Assembly (NCBI GenBank): GCA_965206125.1
Contig: CBDBIN010000045.1
Span: 744,001 to 808,000, forward strand
From: CAXWPM01 sp965206125
GTDB taxonomy: Bacteria > Acidobacteriota > Terriglobia > 20CM-2-55-15
Direction of reading: 5' to 3'
DNA: 64,000 bases
Positions 16,390 to 25,379 of the stretch are shown piece by piece (within the stretch, counting starts at the first letter, position 1; every line of letters begins with the position of its first letter). The notes beneath the pieces were generated by a model. That model worked only from the letters and a program-made list of their open reading frames with translations, ran no database searches and was not told the DNA's origin. Both the position numbers and the translations under genes were made by a program.

Positions 16390-17478
16390 ATGGAGATGGT
16401 GAATGGGAACGAGATGACAGAAGAGCCGTCACGCTTGCTGGTGTTCATCGCAACACCCCTGGAGGCGGAACATGTAGACCGGATTCGAGCCGTCGCCCCG
16501 GAACGGATCGAGGTTATCTTCGAGCCCGATCTGCTGCCACCCCCGAGGTACGTCGCCGACCACAAGGGGCAGGACGGCTTTGCTCTGAATGCGGAACAGG
16601 AGGAGCGCTGGCGAGGCCATCTCTCACGAGCGGAAATCCTGTGGGACTTCCCACCCGCCGCCTCGGATGGCACAAGCGGAATCGACCTGGCACCAAACTT
16701 GAAGTGGATTCAGACGACGAGTACCGGCGTCGGGCAACATGTCAAAAGTCTCGGCATCCAGGAGTCCGATATCCTGATCACAACCGCGCGGGGCGTCCAC
16801 GCCGGTCCGCTCAGCGAGTTCGTCTTCCTCGCGTTGCTCAGCCACGTGAAGCGACTGCCCCACCTTCAGGCGGAGCAGAAGGCACACCACTGGGAACGAT
16901 TCTGCGGAGACGAACTCGCGGGTAAAACTCTGGCCATCATCGGTTTGGGCACACTCGGGCGCAGGGTGGCCGACGTCGGGCGTTGTTTTGGCATGCGCGT
17001 CGTCGGGCTGGCGCGTGCCGCCTCGAACCGGACGGCCGAGCAATTTGGAATCAACCTCCTGTTCCCCGCCGACGGCCTGCATGAGATGTTGGGGGAAACC
17101 GATGCTCTCGTCCTGGCCGTGCCTCACACAGCCGAAACGGAAGCACTCATCGATGAAGCGGCCTTCGCGGCTTTGAAGCCCGGCGCCGTGCTCGTCAACA
17201 TCGCGCGGGGACAAGTCATCGATCACGACGCGTTGACCCGGCGCCTGCAGTCCGGCGAGGTCGCTTTTGCCGCCCTGGATCCGTTCGCCGTCGAGCCGTT
17301 AGATCCGAACAGCCCGCTCTGGGACCTGCCCAACGTACTCATCAGCCCACATTCAGCCAGCACCGTTGAAAGCGAGAACCGCAAGATCACAGATATCTTC
17401 TGTCACAACCTGCGCTGCTACACCGAAGGTCGCCGCGACGACATGAAGAACGTTCTCGACAAGGCTCGAATGTATTGA
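16390..17478 (+). CDS. D-isomer-specific 2-hydroxyacid dehydrogenase
   Basis: About 354-362 residues; ATGs at 16390 and 16414 are both possible because no strong ribosome binding site separates them. The NAD-binding motif GLGTLGRRVADVGRCFG lies mid-protein. The active-site Arg is in NIARGQVIDHD, the Glu in LDPFAVEPLD, and the His in ISPHSAST. So the Arg-Glu-His set is complete. Family members reduce 2-oxoacids such as glyoxylate or hydroxypyruvate to D-2-hydroxyacids. Substrate unknown. It is transcribed divergently from the threonine synthase operon and ends 22 bases before a convergent ABC permease gene. Confidence 0.85.
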   Translation: MEMVNGNEMTEEPSRLLVFIATPLEAEHVDRIRAVAPERIEVIFEPDLLPPPRYVADHKGQDGFALNAEQEERWRGHLSRAEILWDFPPAASDGTSGIDLAPNLKWIQTTSTGVGQHVKSLGIQESDILITTARGVHAGPLSEFVFLALLSHVKRLPHLQAEQKAHHWERFCGDELAGKTLAIIGLGTLGRRVADVGRCFGMRVVGLARAASNRTAEQFGINLLFPADGLHEMLGETDALVLAVPHTAETEALIDEAAFAALKPGAVLVNIARGQVIDHDALTRRLQSGEVAFAALDPFAVEPLDPNSPLWDLPNVLISPHSASTVESENRKITDIFCHNLRCYTEGRRDDMKNVLDKARMY

Positions 17479-17500
17479 GGAACCCAAAACTCCGTTTGTG

Positions 17501-18358
17501 CTACCTCCGGCCCTTCAGGCGAGGGTTCAACGCTTCCTGGAGCGCGTCACCGACCAGATTGGACGCGAGGACGAATAGAAACAACGCGACGCCGGGTCCG
17601 AGAAGCAGGTACGGAGAGGTGCGCAGAAAATCCTTCGACTCATTCAACATCGCCCCCCATTCTGGCGTCGGCGGCTGGACCCCCAGACCCAGGAAGCTGA
17701 GGGCCGACGCCGAGAGAACGAGGACTGGAAGCGTCAGAGTTCCCTGGACGATGATGGGCGAGGAGATGTTCGGCCAGATATGACGTCGCAGGATATACCA
17801 CCGGCCCGCCCCTACCGCGATGGAGGCCTCCACGTAGGGCTCTTCCTTGACCGACAACGTCACGCCTCGGGCGATCCGGATGAACTTCGGGACTTGCGAC
17901 AGCGCCAGCGCAACGATGACCCCGCCTTCGGACGGTCCGGCGATCGTCACGATCACGATGGAAAGCATGATCGTCGGAAAGATCAACATGATATCTGTCA
18001 GCCGCATCACGAGCGATTCCATGAGGCCACCCACGTAACCCACGTACATTCCCGACGTCGCCCCGAGGGCAAGTGCCAGCAGGATCGCCGCAGCGCTGAT
18101 CTTTGCTGTAACTTGCGTCGCGAGGATGACGCGCGACAGAACGTCGCGACCGAACTGGTCCGTTCCGAGAAGATGTTGGGCCGAGGGCGGCTGAAAGACC
18201 TCCCGGAGACTTGTCGTCAGGGCGTCGTACGGCGCGATCCACTGGGCCGTAAGAGTGATGAGGTACAGGCCCATCAGCACAAACGCGGCAAACACGCCAA
18301 CTCTGTCGCGGGTGAAGCGGCCGACGAAGCCAGTGCCCTGGGCCAGGACACTAGTCAT
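17501..18358 (-). CDS. Peptide/nickel-type ABC transporter permease (DppC-like)
   Basis: A 285-residue permease with six hydrophobic segments. The DppC signature LGTDQFGRDVLSRVI is near residue 70, and the EAA-type loop EASIAVGAGRWYILRRHIWPN near 190. Start ATG at 18358 overlaps the stop of the DppB-like gene by eight bases, showing translational coupling. It is the last gene of a binding protein, DppB, DppC unit with no DppD/DppF ATPase in the window. Confidence 0.88.
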   Translation of the reverse strand: MTSVLAQGTGFVGRFTRDRVGVFAAFVLMGLYLITLTAQWIAPYDALTTSLREVFQPPSAQHLLGTDQFGRDVLSRVILATQVTAKISAAAILLALALGATSGMYVGYVGGLMESLVMRLTDIMLIFPTIMLSIVIVTIAGPSEGGVIVALALSQVPKFIRIARGVTLSVKEEPYVEASIAVGAGRWYILRRHIWPNISSPIIVQGTLTLPVLVLSASALSFLGLGVQPPTPEWGAMLNESKDFLRTSPYLLLGPGVALFLFVLASNLVGDALQEALNPRLKGRR

Positions 18359-19271
18359 ACGTGATCCGGGGATCGACGTATGCATAGAGCACGTCGACGA
18401 TGAGGTTCACGGCGATGAACATCAGGGCAAACATAAGCAAAGCTCCCTGAGTGACAGGCAGATCCCGGGTAAGGATGGAATCCACCATCATGCGGCCTAA
18501 CCCCGGCCAGGTGAATATCGTCTCGGTGACGACCGAACCACCCAGCGTAGCGCCGAAGCCCAACCCGAACAGCGTGATGATGGGGAGCAGTGCGTTCGGG
18601 AGCGCGTGCTTGAATACGACCGCTGTCTCGGCCACCCCCTTCGCCCGTGCGGTCTGGATGTAGTCCTGACCGAGCGCGTCCACCATAGTCGACCGAACCA
18701 TTCGTGTCAGGACCGCCGCCTCGAACGCGCCGAGGGTGATCACGGGCAGGATGAATCCTCTCCATGAGCCGAGGCCTCCGGTCGGCAGCAGGCCGAACTG
18801 GACCGAAAAAACGAATATCGCGAAGAGTCCCGAAACGAAGACCGGGGTGCAGATGCCGAGCAGGGCGATAACGGTTACGACCTTATCGATCTTGGTCCCC
18901 CAGAACATGGCCGATGTGCAGCCCAGGATCAGGCTGACGATCATCGCCAGCCCGGTCGACCAGAACGCGAGCTGGGCCGTGTTCACGACCCGCGGAAAGA
19001 TCAGAGAGGTGACGGGTTCGCGGGAGTAGTTCGAAACGCCCAGGTCTCCCCTCAAAACCTTCGCCATGTAGGTCGCGTACTGTACGAGTAGCGGTCTGTC
19101 GAGACCGTAGGCTTCCCGGATGCCCTCGACGACCTCGGCCGGCGCGTTGTCACCAGCGAGCAGGAGGGCGGGGTCGCCCGGAATAAAGTGGAAGAGACCG
19201 AACAGGAAGGTGACCACCAGCAGGCCCGCCGGCACCATAAAGAGCAGTCTGCCGACAACCAGTCTCAGCAT
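18351..19271 (-). CDS. Peptide/nickel-type ABC transporter permease (DppB-like)
   Basis: A 306-residue permease with six membrane segments, FHFIPGDPA after the first helix, and the EAA-type loop YIQTARAKGVAETAVVFKHALPNAL near residue 210, all typical of DppB/OppB. It begins 16 bases after the binding-protein gene and overlaps the DppC gene. Length and motifs are intact. The cargo (peptide, nickel chelate or other) cannot be told from sequence. Confidence 0.88.
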   Translation of the reverse strand: MLRLVVGRLLFMVPAGLLVVTFLFGLFHFIPGDPALLLAGDNAPAEVVEGIREAYGLDRPLLVQYATYMAKVLRGDLGVSNYSREPVTSLIFPRVVNTAQLAFWSTGLAMIVSLILGCTSAMFWGTKIDKVVTVIALLGICTPVFVSGLFAIFVFSVQFGLLPTGGLGSWRGFILPVITLGAFEAAVLTRMVRSTMVDALGQDYIQTARAKGVAETAVVFKHALPNALLPIITLFGLGFGATLGGSVVTETIFTWPGLGRMMVDSILTRDLPVTQGALLMFALMFIAVNLIVDVLYAYVDPRITYD

Positions 19272-19287
19272 GGCCGTCTGCCGTGAC

Positions 19288-20955
19288 TCAGCGCCTCACT
19301 CCCTGGCGCTCCATCTCCGCCTGATCGATCCAGGCGAAGCGAGCGGGATACTGATCGATCGCAAGGATCCTGTCGCCGTGAACGTAGGACCGTGTGCCCA
19401 GATTCAGTGCAAGTGTCGGCAGGAAAATGATCGGCGCATCCTCGAGTAGCTCCTCCATCCAGAGACGGACGTACTCCTTGCGCAGCGCGGGATCGACCTC
19501 ATGATGGGCGAGCACGGTGAGCCGGTCGACCTCTTCGCTGGCATAGAACATCCGGTTCGCACCGATCGGCTTCCAGGCCTTGCTGTAGGTCATCATCATC
19601 ATCGGCTCGTCCGGATCCGCGGTCGGGATGCCCCAGGAGAGCAGCGCCATCTCATACTGGGCGTCCTCGGGCCCCAAGTTGGTCGCGGACCCGAACGCCG
19701 AGTTCTCCCAGAAGCGGATCTCGACAGCCACGCCGACCTCGCCGAGCATGCTCTGCACGAGTTGGGCGACCTTGTCGTCGCTTTTCGCCGAAGCTCTCGG
19801 GGACCACAGGCTCAGCCGCAGAGGAGTGCCGTACCTGTCTTCGACCACGCCATCAGCATCCCTGTCGACGAAGCCGGCACTGCCGAGCAACTCGCGAGCC
19901 CTGTCCGGGTCGTGGGCAAAGATGGTGTTTTCACCGGGCTGGCGCATGTCGGTAAAAGCCACGACTCCCTCGGATAGAACCGGCGCCTTCGAAAGGAAAG
20001 CGCCCGTACCCGCAAAGACGCTCTGAACGATACCCTCCTTGTCCATGGCGTAGTTGAAGGCCTTACGTACAACCGGGTTGTCGAGCGGAGCCACGGTGTG
20101 ATTGAGCACCACGTAGTACTGGCGTGTACTGGGTATCACACGAATGTTGATGCGGGGGTCGGCCCGCAAGCGAGGAATGTCGAAATCATTGATCAGGACG
20201 GTCCGATCGGCCTCGCCCGCCTCGAGCATGGCCGAGCGAATCGACACGTCGGGGACGATCCGGATCGTGACACGGTCCAGGTACGGCTTCCCTTGCTGCC
20301 AGTAGCCATCGTTCTTCCGGAACTTCAAGTACTCGCCGCGAACTTGCTCTTCCTGGATGAACGGGCCGGTGCCGACGAGGTTGGTGGCCATCCATTCCTC
20401 GCCGTTTTCACGGTAGGCGGTCGGGCTGAAGATCACCATGGACCGGTGAGACAGATTCGAGAGCAACGCCGCGAAGGGCTTTTCGAAATGGAAGGTCACC
20501 GCGAACTCATCATCGACAGTGACTTCCTCCAACCCTTCGAGCATGTGCACGTAGATAAAGTTCTTCGCCAACGCCTCGTTGAACACGAAGGCGACCGCCT
20601 CGGCGTTGAAGGGCGTTCCGTCATGGAAAGCGACCCGCTCCTGCAACGTGAATGTGGTCTTGCGGCCATCCTCGGAGATCTCCCAGGCAGTGGCCAGCCA
20701 CGGGATGATTTCGTTGTCCTCGTTGATCTCGACCAGACCCTCCATAGCATAGAGCCAGGCGTCGTGGGCCGTCGAACTCGGCTGGCGCCCCGGGAACAGC
20801 GAATAGGTTTCGGCAGCCATCGCGTAGATGAGTTCACCGCCGTACTGGGGTTCACCGTCCGCGGTGGGGTTTGTCGAGGCCGCATCCCGAGGCTGGGTTG
20901 CGTTGCAACCGGTGAGCAGCAGGCCTAGGGCGATGAGGGGCAAGAGTCTGTCCAC
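19288..20955 (-). CDS. Peptide-type ABC transporter substrate-binding lipoprotein (SBP_bac_5)
   Basis: A 555-residue binding protein. A GTG start at 20955 is chosen because GGAGAA lies six bases upstream and it yields a compact lipoprotein signal, MDRLLPLIALGLLLTGC, with Cys17 as the lipidated residue. The later motifs fit SBP_bac_5: FTLQERVAFHDGTPFNAEAV near 110 and VRKAFNYAMDKEGIV near 285. It is the first gene of the peptide-type operon. The 124 bases upstream show no clear promoter. Confidence 0.86.
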   Translation of the reverse strand: MDRLLPLIALGLLLTGCNATQPRDAASTNPTADGEPQYGGELIYAMAAETYSLFPGRQPSSTAHDAWLYAMEGLVEINEDNEIIPWLATAWEISEDGRKTTFTLQERVAFHDGTPFNAEAVAFVFNEALAKNFIYVHMLEGLEEVTVDDEFAVTFHFEKPFAALLSNLSHRSMVIFSPTAYRENGEEWMATNLVGTGPFIQEEQVRGEYLKFRKNDGYWQQGKPYLDRVTIRIVPDVSIRSAMLEAGEADRTVLINDFDIPRLRADPRINIRVIPSTRQYYVVLNHTVAPLDNPVVRKAFNYAMDKEGIVQSVFAGTGAFLSKAPVLSEGVVAFTDMRQPGENTIFAHDPDRARELLGSAGFVDRDADGVVEDRYGTPLRLSLWSPRASAKSDDKVAQLVQSMLGEVGVAVEIRFWENSAFGSATNLGPEDAQYEMALLSWGIPTADPDEPMMMMTYSKAWKPIGANRMFYASEEVDRLTVLAHHEVDPALRKEYVRLWMEELLEDAPIIFLPTLALNLGTRSYVHGDRILAIDQYPARFAWIDQAEMERQGVRR

Positions 20956-21079
20956 GGCGTATTCTCCGGGTGCTGATTCCGGGGGCAAAGCGGCAAGCCG
21001 TAAAACGATTGCCAGCGCTCACTAGCAACAACAGTCGTTCAGCCCCATTGACTCGCCAAGCCGAACGAACACCGATCGA

Positions 21080-22498
21080 TCACGGCGAACCCTGGACCCA
21101 GCTCTCGATTCGATCGAGCGCAGACCGATTCTCCGCAAGATCGAGCTCCCAATCATAGCCAAAGTCCTCGCCCGAATCAGCACGGATCCGTTCGATTGCC
21201 TGCATCCGCGCAAAGCCCGCTTCTTCATCTCGAAGAATGCCGACAAGAACATTGTAGCCATGACGATCACGCGATTCGATCAGGGCCTCGGCAATGGTTA
21301 ATTTCAGAAACGGATCGAAGTCTCTCTCGGCCGCATTGTGAAGTGCGGCCAACCCAAGGGCATCCTGTCGTCCGGCCAGGGCTTCCGCGATCGCTTCGAC
21401 CACCTGCTCGGACGGCGTTTGCTCCAACAATTCCGCTAAGGCGGGAACGACGCGCGGATCTTCATCTCCAACGAGGTTGACAATCGCGTCAAGTTGCCCG
21501 GCGACCTCTTCATGTCCCAGTTCCTCTAACAGGAGATCGGTCCTGGAGCCGGTTGTCGACGCCTGTTCGGTAGGCGCTTTCTCAAATTGCCGTAGTGCCC
21601 CGACGAACACGACCCCGAGAACCACAATCAACGCGACACCCCCGGTGGCACGCACACGATGTTTGGCGACCGCCACGTTGTAGGCCATGGCAGACACGAC
21701 CAGGCACGCCGCGAGCGAGATCACGACGGCAGGTCCTGTCGGGTAATCCGAGTAGAACGACCAGAGAATGCCGCCAACGCTTCCTAGGATCGCAACGGCC
21801 CACCCGACCAGGAGGCGGGTCCCGATCGAGGTGCTCCACATCTGTCCGATCACAGCGGGAATCACCAGATAGGAAAAAACGAGCAGTACCCCCGCAATCG
21901 AGACCGACTGCGTGACCAGGACCCCGAGTGTCATGTAGAACAGAAAGTCCCACAAACGTACGTTGACGCCCTCTCGCGCAGCCGTCTCGCTGTCCAGCGA
22001 TATGGCAAAGAACCTGGCCCGGAAAACAACGTGAAGAATACCGACCAGAGAATAGACTACGGCGACGTTCACCAGGGTCTGTGTCGAAACCAACAGAATG
22101 TCGCCAATAAGCATCTGGCGGAGTTCCTCGCCACCGGTCGGAGATTTCGACAGGATCAAGATCGCAGCCGCCGAAGCAGCGGCGTACACGACCCCGATAA
22201 ACGCCTCCTGGGGAACCTTCTCACCGCGCATTCGGGCTATGGCAAACAGAGCAGCTCCAGCGAAGGTAAAAGCCAGGGAGAAGAGCGCTACGGCAAGAAC
22301 ATCGGAGGGATTCTCCGCATCGTAGCCGAGTGTTGCAGCGTAAGTCGCGCCCACGGCGGCAATCTGGGCCAGAGCCAGATCGACGAAAATGACTTTCCGA
22401 GCGACGACATGGACTCCCATGTAGACGTGTGAAATCGACAGAAGAAGGCACGCCAGGAACGGCGTTATCATCCAACGCCAGTCGAGAAAGAAATCCAT
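21080..22498 (-). CDS. ZnuB/MntB-type metal ABC permease fused to HEAT-like repeats
   Basis: A 472-residue protein. Residues 1-300 form an ABC-3 family permease with about eight membrane segments, including HVVARKVIFVDLALAQIAA and REGVNVRLWDFLFYMTLGVLVTQS motifs of zinc/manganese permeases. Residues 325-465, after the last helix, are alpha-helical and repetitive (LVGDEDPRVVPALAEL, EALAGRQDALGLAAL, EALIESRDRHGYNVL), like HEAT or PBS-lyase repeats. Usual ZnuB is about 260-290 residues, so the tail is an addition. It starts six bases after the full-length znuA frame ends. The ATPase partner (ZnuC) is absent from this locus. Confidence 0.82.
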   Translation of the reverse strand: MDFFLDWRWMITPFLACLLLSISHVYMGVHVVARKVIFVDLALAQIAAVGATYAATLGYDAENPSDVLAVALFSLAFTFAGAALFAIARMRGEKVPQEAFIGVVYAAASAAAILILSKSPTGGEELRQMLIGDILLVSTQTLVNVAVVYSLVGILHVVFRARFFAISLDSETAAREGVNVRLWDFLFYMTLGVLVTQSVSIAGVLLVFSYLVIPAVIGQMWSTSIGTRLLVGWAVAILGSVGGILWSFYSDYPTGPAVVISLAACLVVSAMAYNVAVAKHRVRATGGVALIVVLGVVFVGALRQFEKAPTEQASTTGSRTDLLLEELGHEEVAGQLDAIVNLVGDEDPRVVPALAELLEQTPSEQVVEAIAEALAGRQDALGLAALHNAAERDFDPFLKLTIAEALIESRDRHGYNVLVGILRDEEAGFARMQAIERIRADSGEDFGYDWELDLAENRSALDRIESWVQGSP

Positions 22499-22591
22499 GC
22501 GAGCTTAGTCCGACCTCCGCGCCAGTGCGCCCGTGATCTGGGTGATTAGATGATCTATCAGATCGAAATAAGTCTCGATGCCGGGCTCTCC

Positions 22592-23554
22592 CTACACCTG
22601 ATTCGGCAGGGAGACGACTTCGGCGTTGGTCTCCTGGGCGATGTTGTTCGCCAGGGCGGGATCATAGAAATTGTCCACGAGGATCAGCGGTATGTCGGCG
22701 GCTTGGATTCTCTCTCGAACCTGACGAATATGTTGCGGTCCGGGAGGAATACCTGGGCGTTCTTCGATCGTGCCTACCAGTTCGATACCGAAGACCCCCG
22801 CAAAATATACCCAGACTTTATGGAACTCGTAAGCCTTCGCGCCTTGCAACGTTTCAGCTTGCTGCAGCCATCCCGAAGCCCGCACGATCAACGGCTCGCC
22901 TCCAAGTCGGTTAGTCGTCAGAAACTCGTGCAGCTCTCCGCTCCAAGCCAGCCGTGTCAACTTCTGGATGCCGATCAGATTCACCAGTTCTTCACCGAAG
23001 AGGGCCACGTCGATACGGTTTTCGAAATCCGCAAGTCGGTTCGAGTAGTAATCAGCCCCATTCGGGTCGACGCGCTCGAGTGCTTCAGCGATGTTTTTGG
23101 CCTGGATCTTCGCCCGGAGGGGATCGAGCCATACATGAGGGTTCCCTTGCGGGTGGATATCCCCCATCTCGCGCGACAGAACCGATGGAATCTCCAGCGC
23201 AGCAACGCCGGTTCCGGCGATGACCCGTCCGGGAGTTCCACGGTATATTCTCGAGTTGCCGGAACCGTTGGCCACGTCGTCAGCCCATCGCTCCAGCGAA
23301 AAGCCGTTCTCGACAAAAAGGACCGCCTCCCGGGTGCGTCTCATCAGCACCGGCGTCGGCGTGACAAAATGGGGGTCCTGATCTCCCCTGGCGAGGGCTA
23401 TCACATCGACGCGCTCCCCACCGACCTCCTCGACGAGCGCCTTAACGGTGGGCAACGTGGCTACGACCTTCACTGGAGCCCCCTGTGCCAGCAAGCTACC
23501 GGACGACAGGAAGAGGCAGATCGAGAATCGAATTACAGATCGACCGACAATCAT
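22592..23554 (-). CDS. ZnuA-like metal-binding protein, cut short by an in-frame amber codon
   Basis: A 320-residue periplasmic metal-binding protein of the ZnuA/TroA family. AAAGGAG at good spacing fixes the start at 23554, giving a signal peptide. Metal-ligand candidates include DQDPHF near 60, GNPHVWLDP near 140, ELHEF near 205 and the Asp in LVDNFYD. The frame stops at TAG (22592-22594), but in the same frame 28 further residues follow, with the family's C-terminal helix (GIETYFDLIDHLI), to a TAA at 22505. The ORF is thus truncated by one amber codon. This could be a true mutation, readthrough or a sequencing error. Confidence 0.85.
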   Translation of the reverse strand: MIVGRSVIRFSICLFLSSGSLLAQGAPVKVVATLPTVKALVEEVGGERVDVIALARGDQDPHFVTPTPVLMRRTREAVLFVENGFSLERWADDVANGSGNSRIYRGTPGRVIAGTGVAALEIPSVLSREMGDIHPQGNPHVWLDPLRAKIQAKNIAEALERVDPNGADYYSNRLADFENRIDVALFGEELVNLIGIQKLTRLAWSGELHEFLTTNRLGGEPLIVRASGWLQQAETLQGAKAYEFHKVWVYFAGVFGIELVGTIEERPGIPPGPQHIRQVRERIQAADIPLILVDNFYDPALANNIAQETNAEVVSLPNQV

Positions 23555-23571
23555 GAAGAGCTCCTTTGATA

Positions 23572-24963
23572 TCACCTGTTCACCCAGAACGGCTCAGGTG
23601 GATGAGCGCCAAAAATCCAGTTGAGCTCCGCAAACACCGAGTTGCGACCGTCCTCGTTTGGGAAGTCACTCCACCGCCGTTCGTAGCTCAACCTCAACCT
23701 TAAGAATTCACTGAAGTAATAGGATACGTACGGCGTCAGACTGCGGCGCTCGAGATCGGGATCGATCAGCGCTTTGGTGTAATCCCCACGAACGCCAACA
23801 TACTTTCGGCGATCGAGCTGCCATTGCGTGAAAACAGTAGCGCCGTAAGGACGGTTCGAGCCCCCGGAATGGACCTTCTCTCCAGCGAATCGACGGTCGG
23901 AAAACATGAATTCGCCGCCCACCAGGTACGATCGCCACTGGCCTTGGCGCAGAGGCTTCCAGCGGTAGCTGAAATCCACACCATGGAGGCGCACGATCGG
24001 GCCGTCATCATTTCCCGGATGCCAGTAGCTGGACCATCCGACCTCGGCCGTGTGGGCGGCGTCCAGCGCCTGGAACCACCGCAGGTTCCCCACGTAAGCC
24101 AGCTTGTTACGGGATTCGGGAGACACGGCAATGTCACCACCATCGAGCACCTGAAGACGGGCGTTCAGGGAGGTGTTCACGCTCCAAGGCGACGGCACGA
24201 AAAAGTCCGCCGACACTCCCTGTTGGATGAAGCCCTCTTTCCCGAGGAATTCCTCGGTCGGCAGGGAGCGTGACGAGGTCGGCAGGTCGTGGGTGTGGAG
24301 CAGGTTGAGTCTCCCAAACGCCGGCCGGAAGCGACCCACCTGAAACTTCAGACCCAACGGCGACGACATGAACGGAAGCTTCTTGACGTTGACATAGCCT
24401 TCTTCGATCCCGACTTCGAACTCGCCTGGCGTCTCGGATTCGAGCGACACAATGAGCACGGCGTCGGCGAAAGGATCCACGGGCACGCGCAGGTCGATCT
24501 CCGTCTCGCGTAAATTGAAACGGTTATCAACACGGGAAGACTCGTCGATGAAAACTTTCCGGCTGTCGGCGCGAGCCAGGAAATTAGCGACGACGGAGAT
24601 GGCCGGGTTTAAAGAATTGTAGCTCACCTGTGGTGGAGCGCTGGCTGCGACCACCGGTTGGGTGTCTGATCCGGCGCGAAGCATCTGGATCTGGAGATCT
24701 TCCATCCGCTCCTCGAGTTCATCAATCCGCCGTTCGTAGTCAGTCCGGAGGCGATCGAATTCAGCACGTAGCTCGACCAGTTGCTGATCAAGCCCTTGCG
24801 GGTTCGCTTGTGCGGAATCTTGAGCGAACGTGGGGGGTGGTTGATCACCGCCCCCTTGGGCCAAGGCCGAAACGCTGCAACCCCCTAATACCAAGACGGT
24901 GACCACGACACGTTGCAAAATACACTCCGGGAGTAACTTGCAGAGAAGACAGTAATCTTTCAT
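23572..24963 (-). CDS. Outer-membrane beta-barrel porin with N-terminal coiled coil
   Basis: A 463-residue protein. GGAGG before the ATG at 24963 supports this start, although it gives a Cys-rich leader ahead of the hydrophobic signal (RVVVTVLVLGGCSVSALAQ). Residues 55-95 form a coiled coil (LVELRAEFDRLRTDYERRID) as in trimeric or peptidoglycan-linked porins. The remainder alternates short strands with aromatic girdles and ends in a strand (FAELNWIFGA), as in phosphate-selective-porin-like barrels. Its place directly upstream of znuA suggests metal passage across the outer membrane, which is inferred from context. Confidence 0.75.
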   Translation of the reverse strand: MKDYCLLCKLLPECILQRVVVTVLVLGGCSVSALAQGGGDQPPPTFAQDSAQANPQGLDQQLVELRAEFDRLRTDYERRIDELEERMEDLQIQMLRAGSDTQPVVAASAPPQVSYNSLNPAISVVANFLARADSRKVFIDESSRVDNRFNLRETEIDLRVPVDPFADAVLIVSLESETPGEFEVGIEEGYVNVKKLPFMSSPLGLKFQVGRFRPAFGRLNLLHTHDLPTSSRSLPTEEFLGKEGFIQQGVSADFFVPSPWSVNTSLNARLQVLDGGDIAVSPESRNKLAYVGNLRWFQALDAAHTAEVGWSSYWHPGNDDGPIVRLHGVDFSYRWKPLRQGQWRSYLVGGEFMFSDRRFAGEKVHSGGSNRPYGATVFTQWQLDRRKYVGVRGDYTKALIDPDLERRSLTPYVSYYFSEFLRLRLSYERRWSDFPNEDGRNSVFAELNWIFGAHPPEPFWVNR

Positions 24964-25379
24964 GGATACCCTCCGTAACAGCCAACGGACAGCCGGGACG
25001 CCAAATCTGAAAACTCAGGCCCGAACCAACAGACTGATTAAAGGATCGGAGGACCGCGTTCGTGGATGTTCGATGCTTGCGGCAGGACGGGAGCGGGGGT
25101 GACCGACGCGATGACCGTGTTGCCGGCCCTACCGGAGAACACGGCAGCCAGCAATGTCAGTTGTGCAAATGCGTTCGAATGTGCACAGAAGTGCGATTCA
25201 TGCGCACCGAAACTGGAATCCCTCGCGTCGTGGACGACTTTGCCATCGTATTGGTGGTCATGCCCGGCCCGGATCTGTTCCTCGATCGGATGGAACACCT
25301 CGAGAGACCACTGGAAACTGAACGCCAGCAGAACCGGCACCAACAGCAAAGCAATCTTTTCAGTGTGGGCGCGCTGGGG

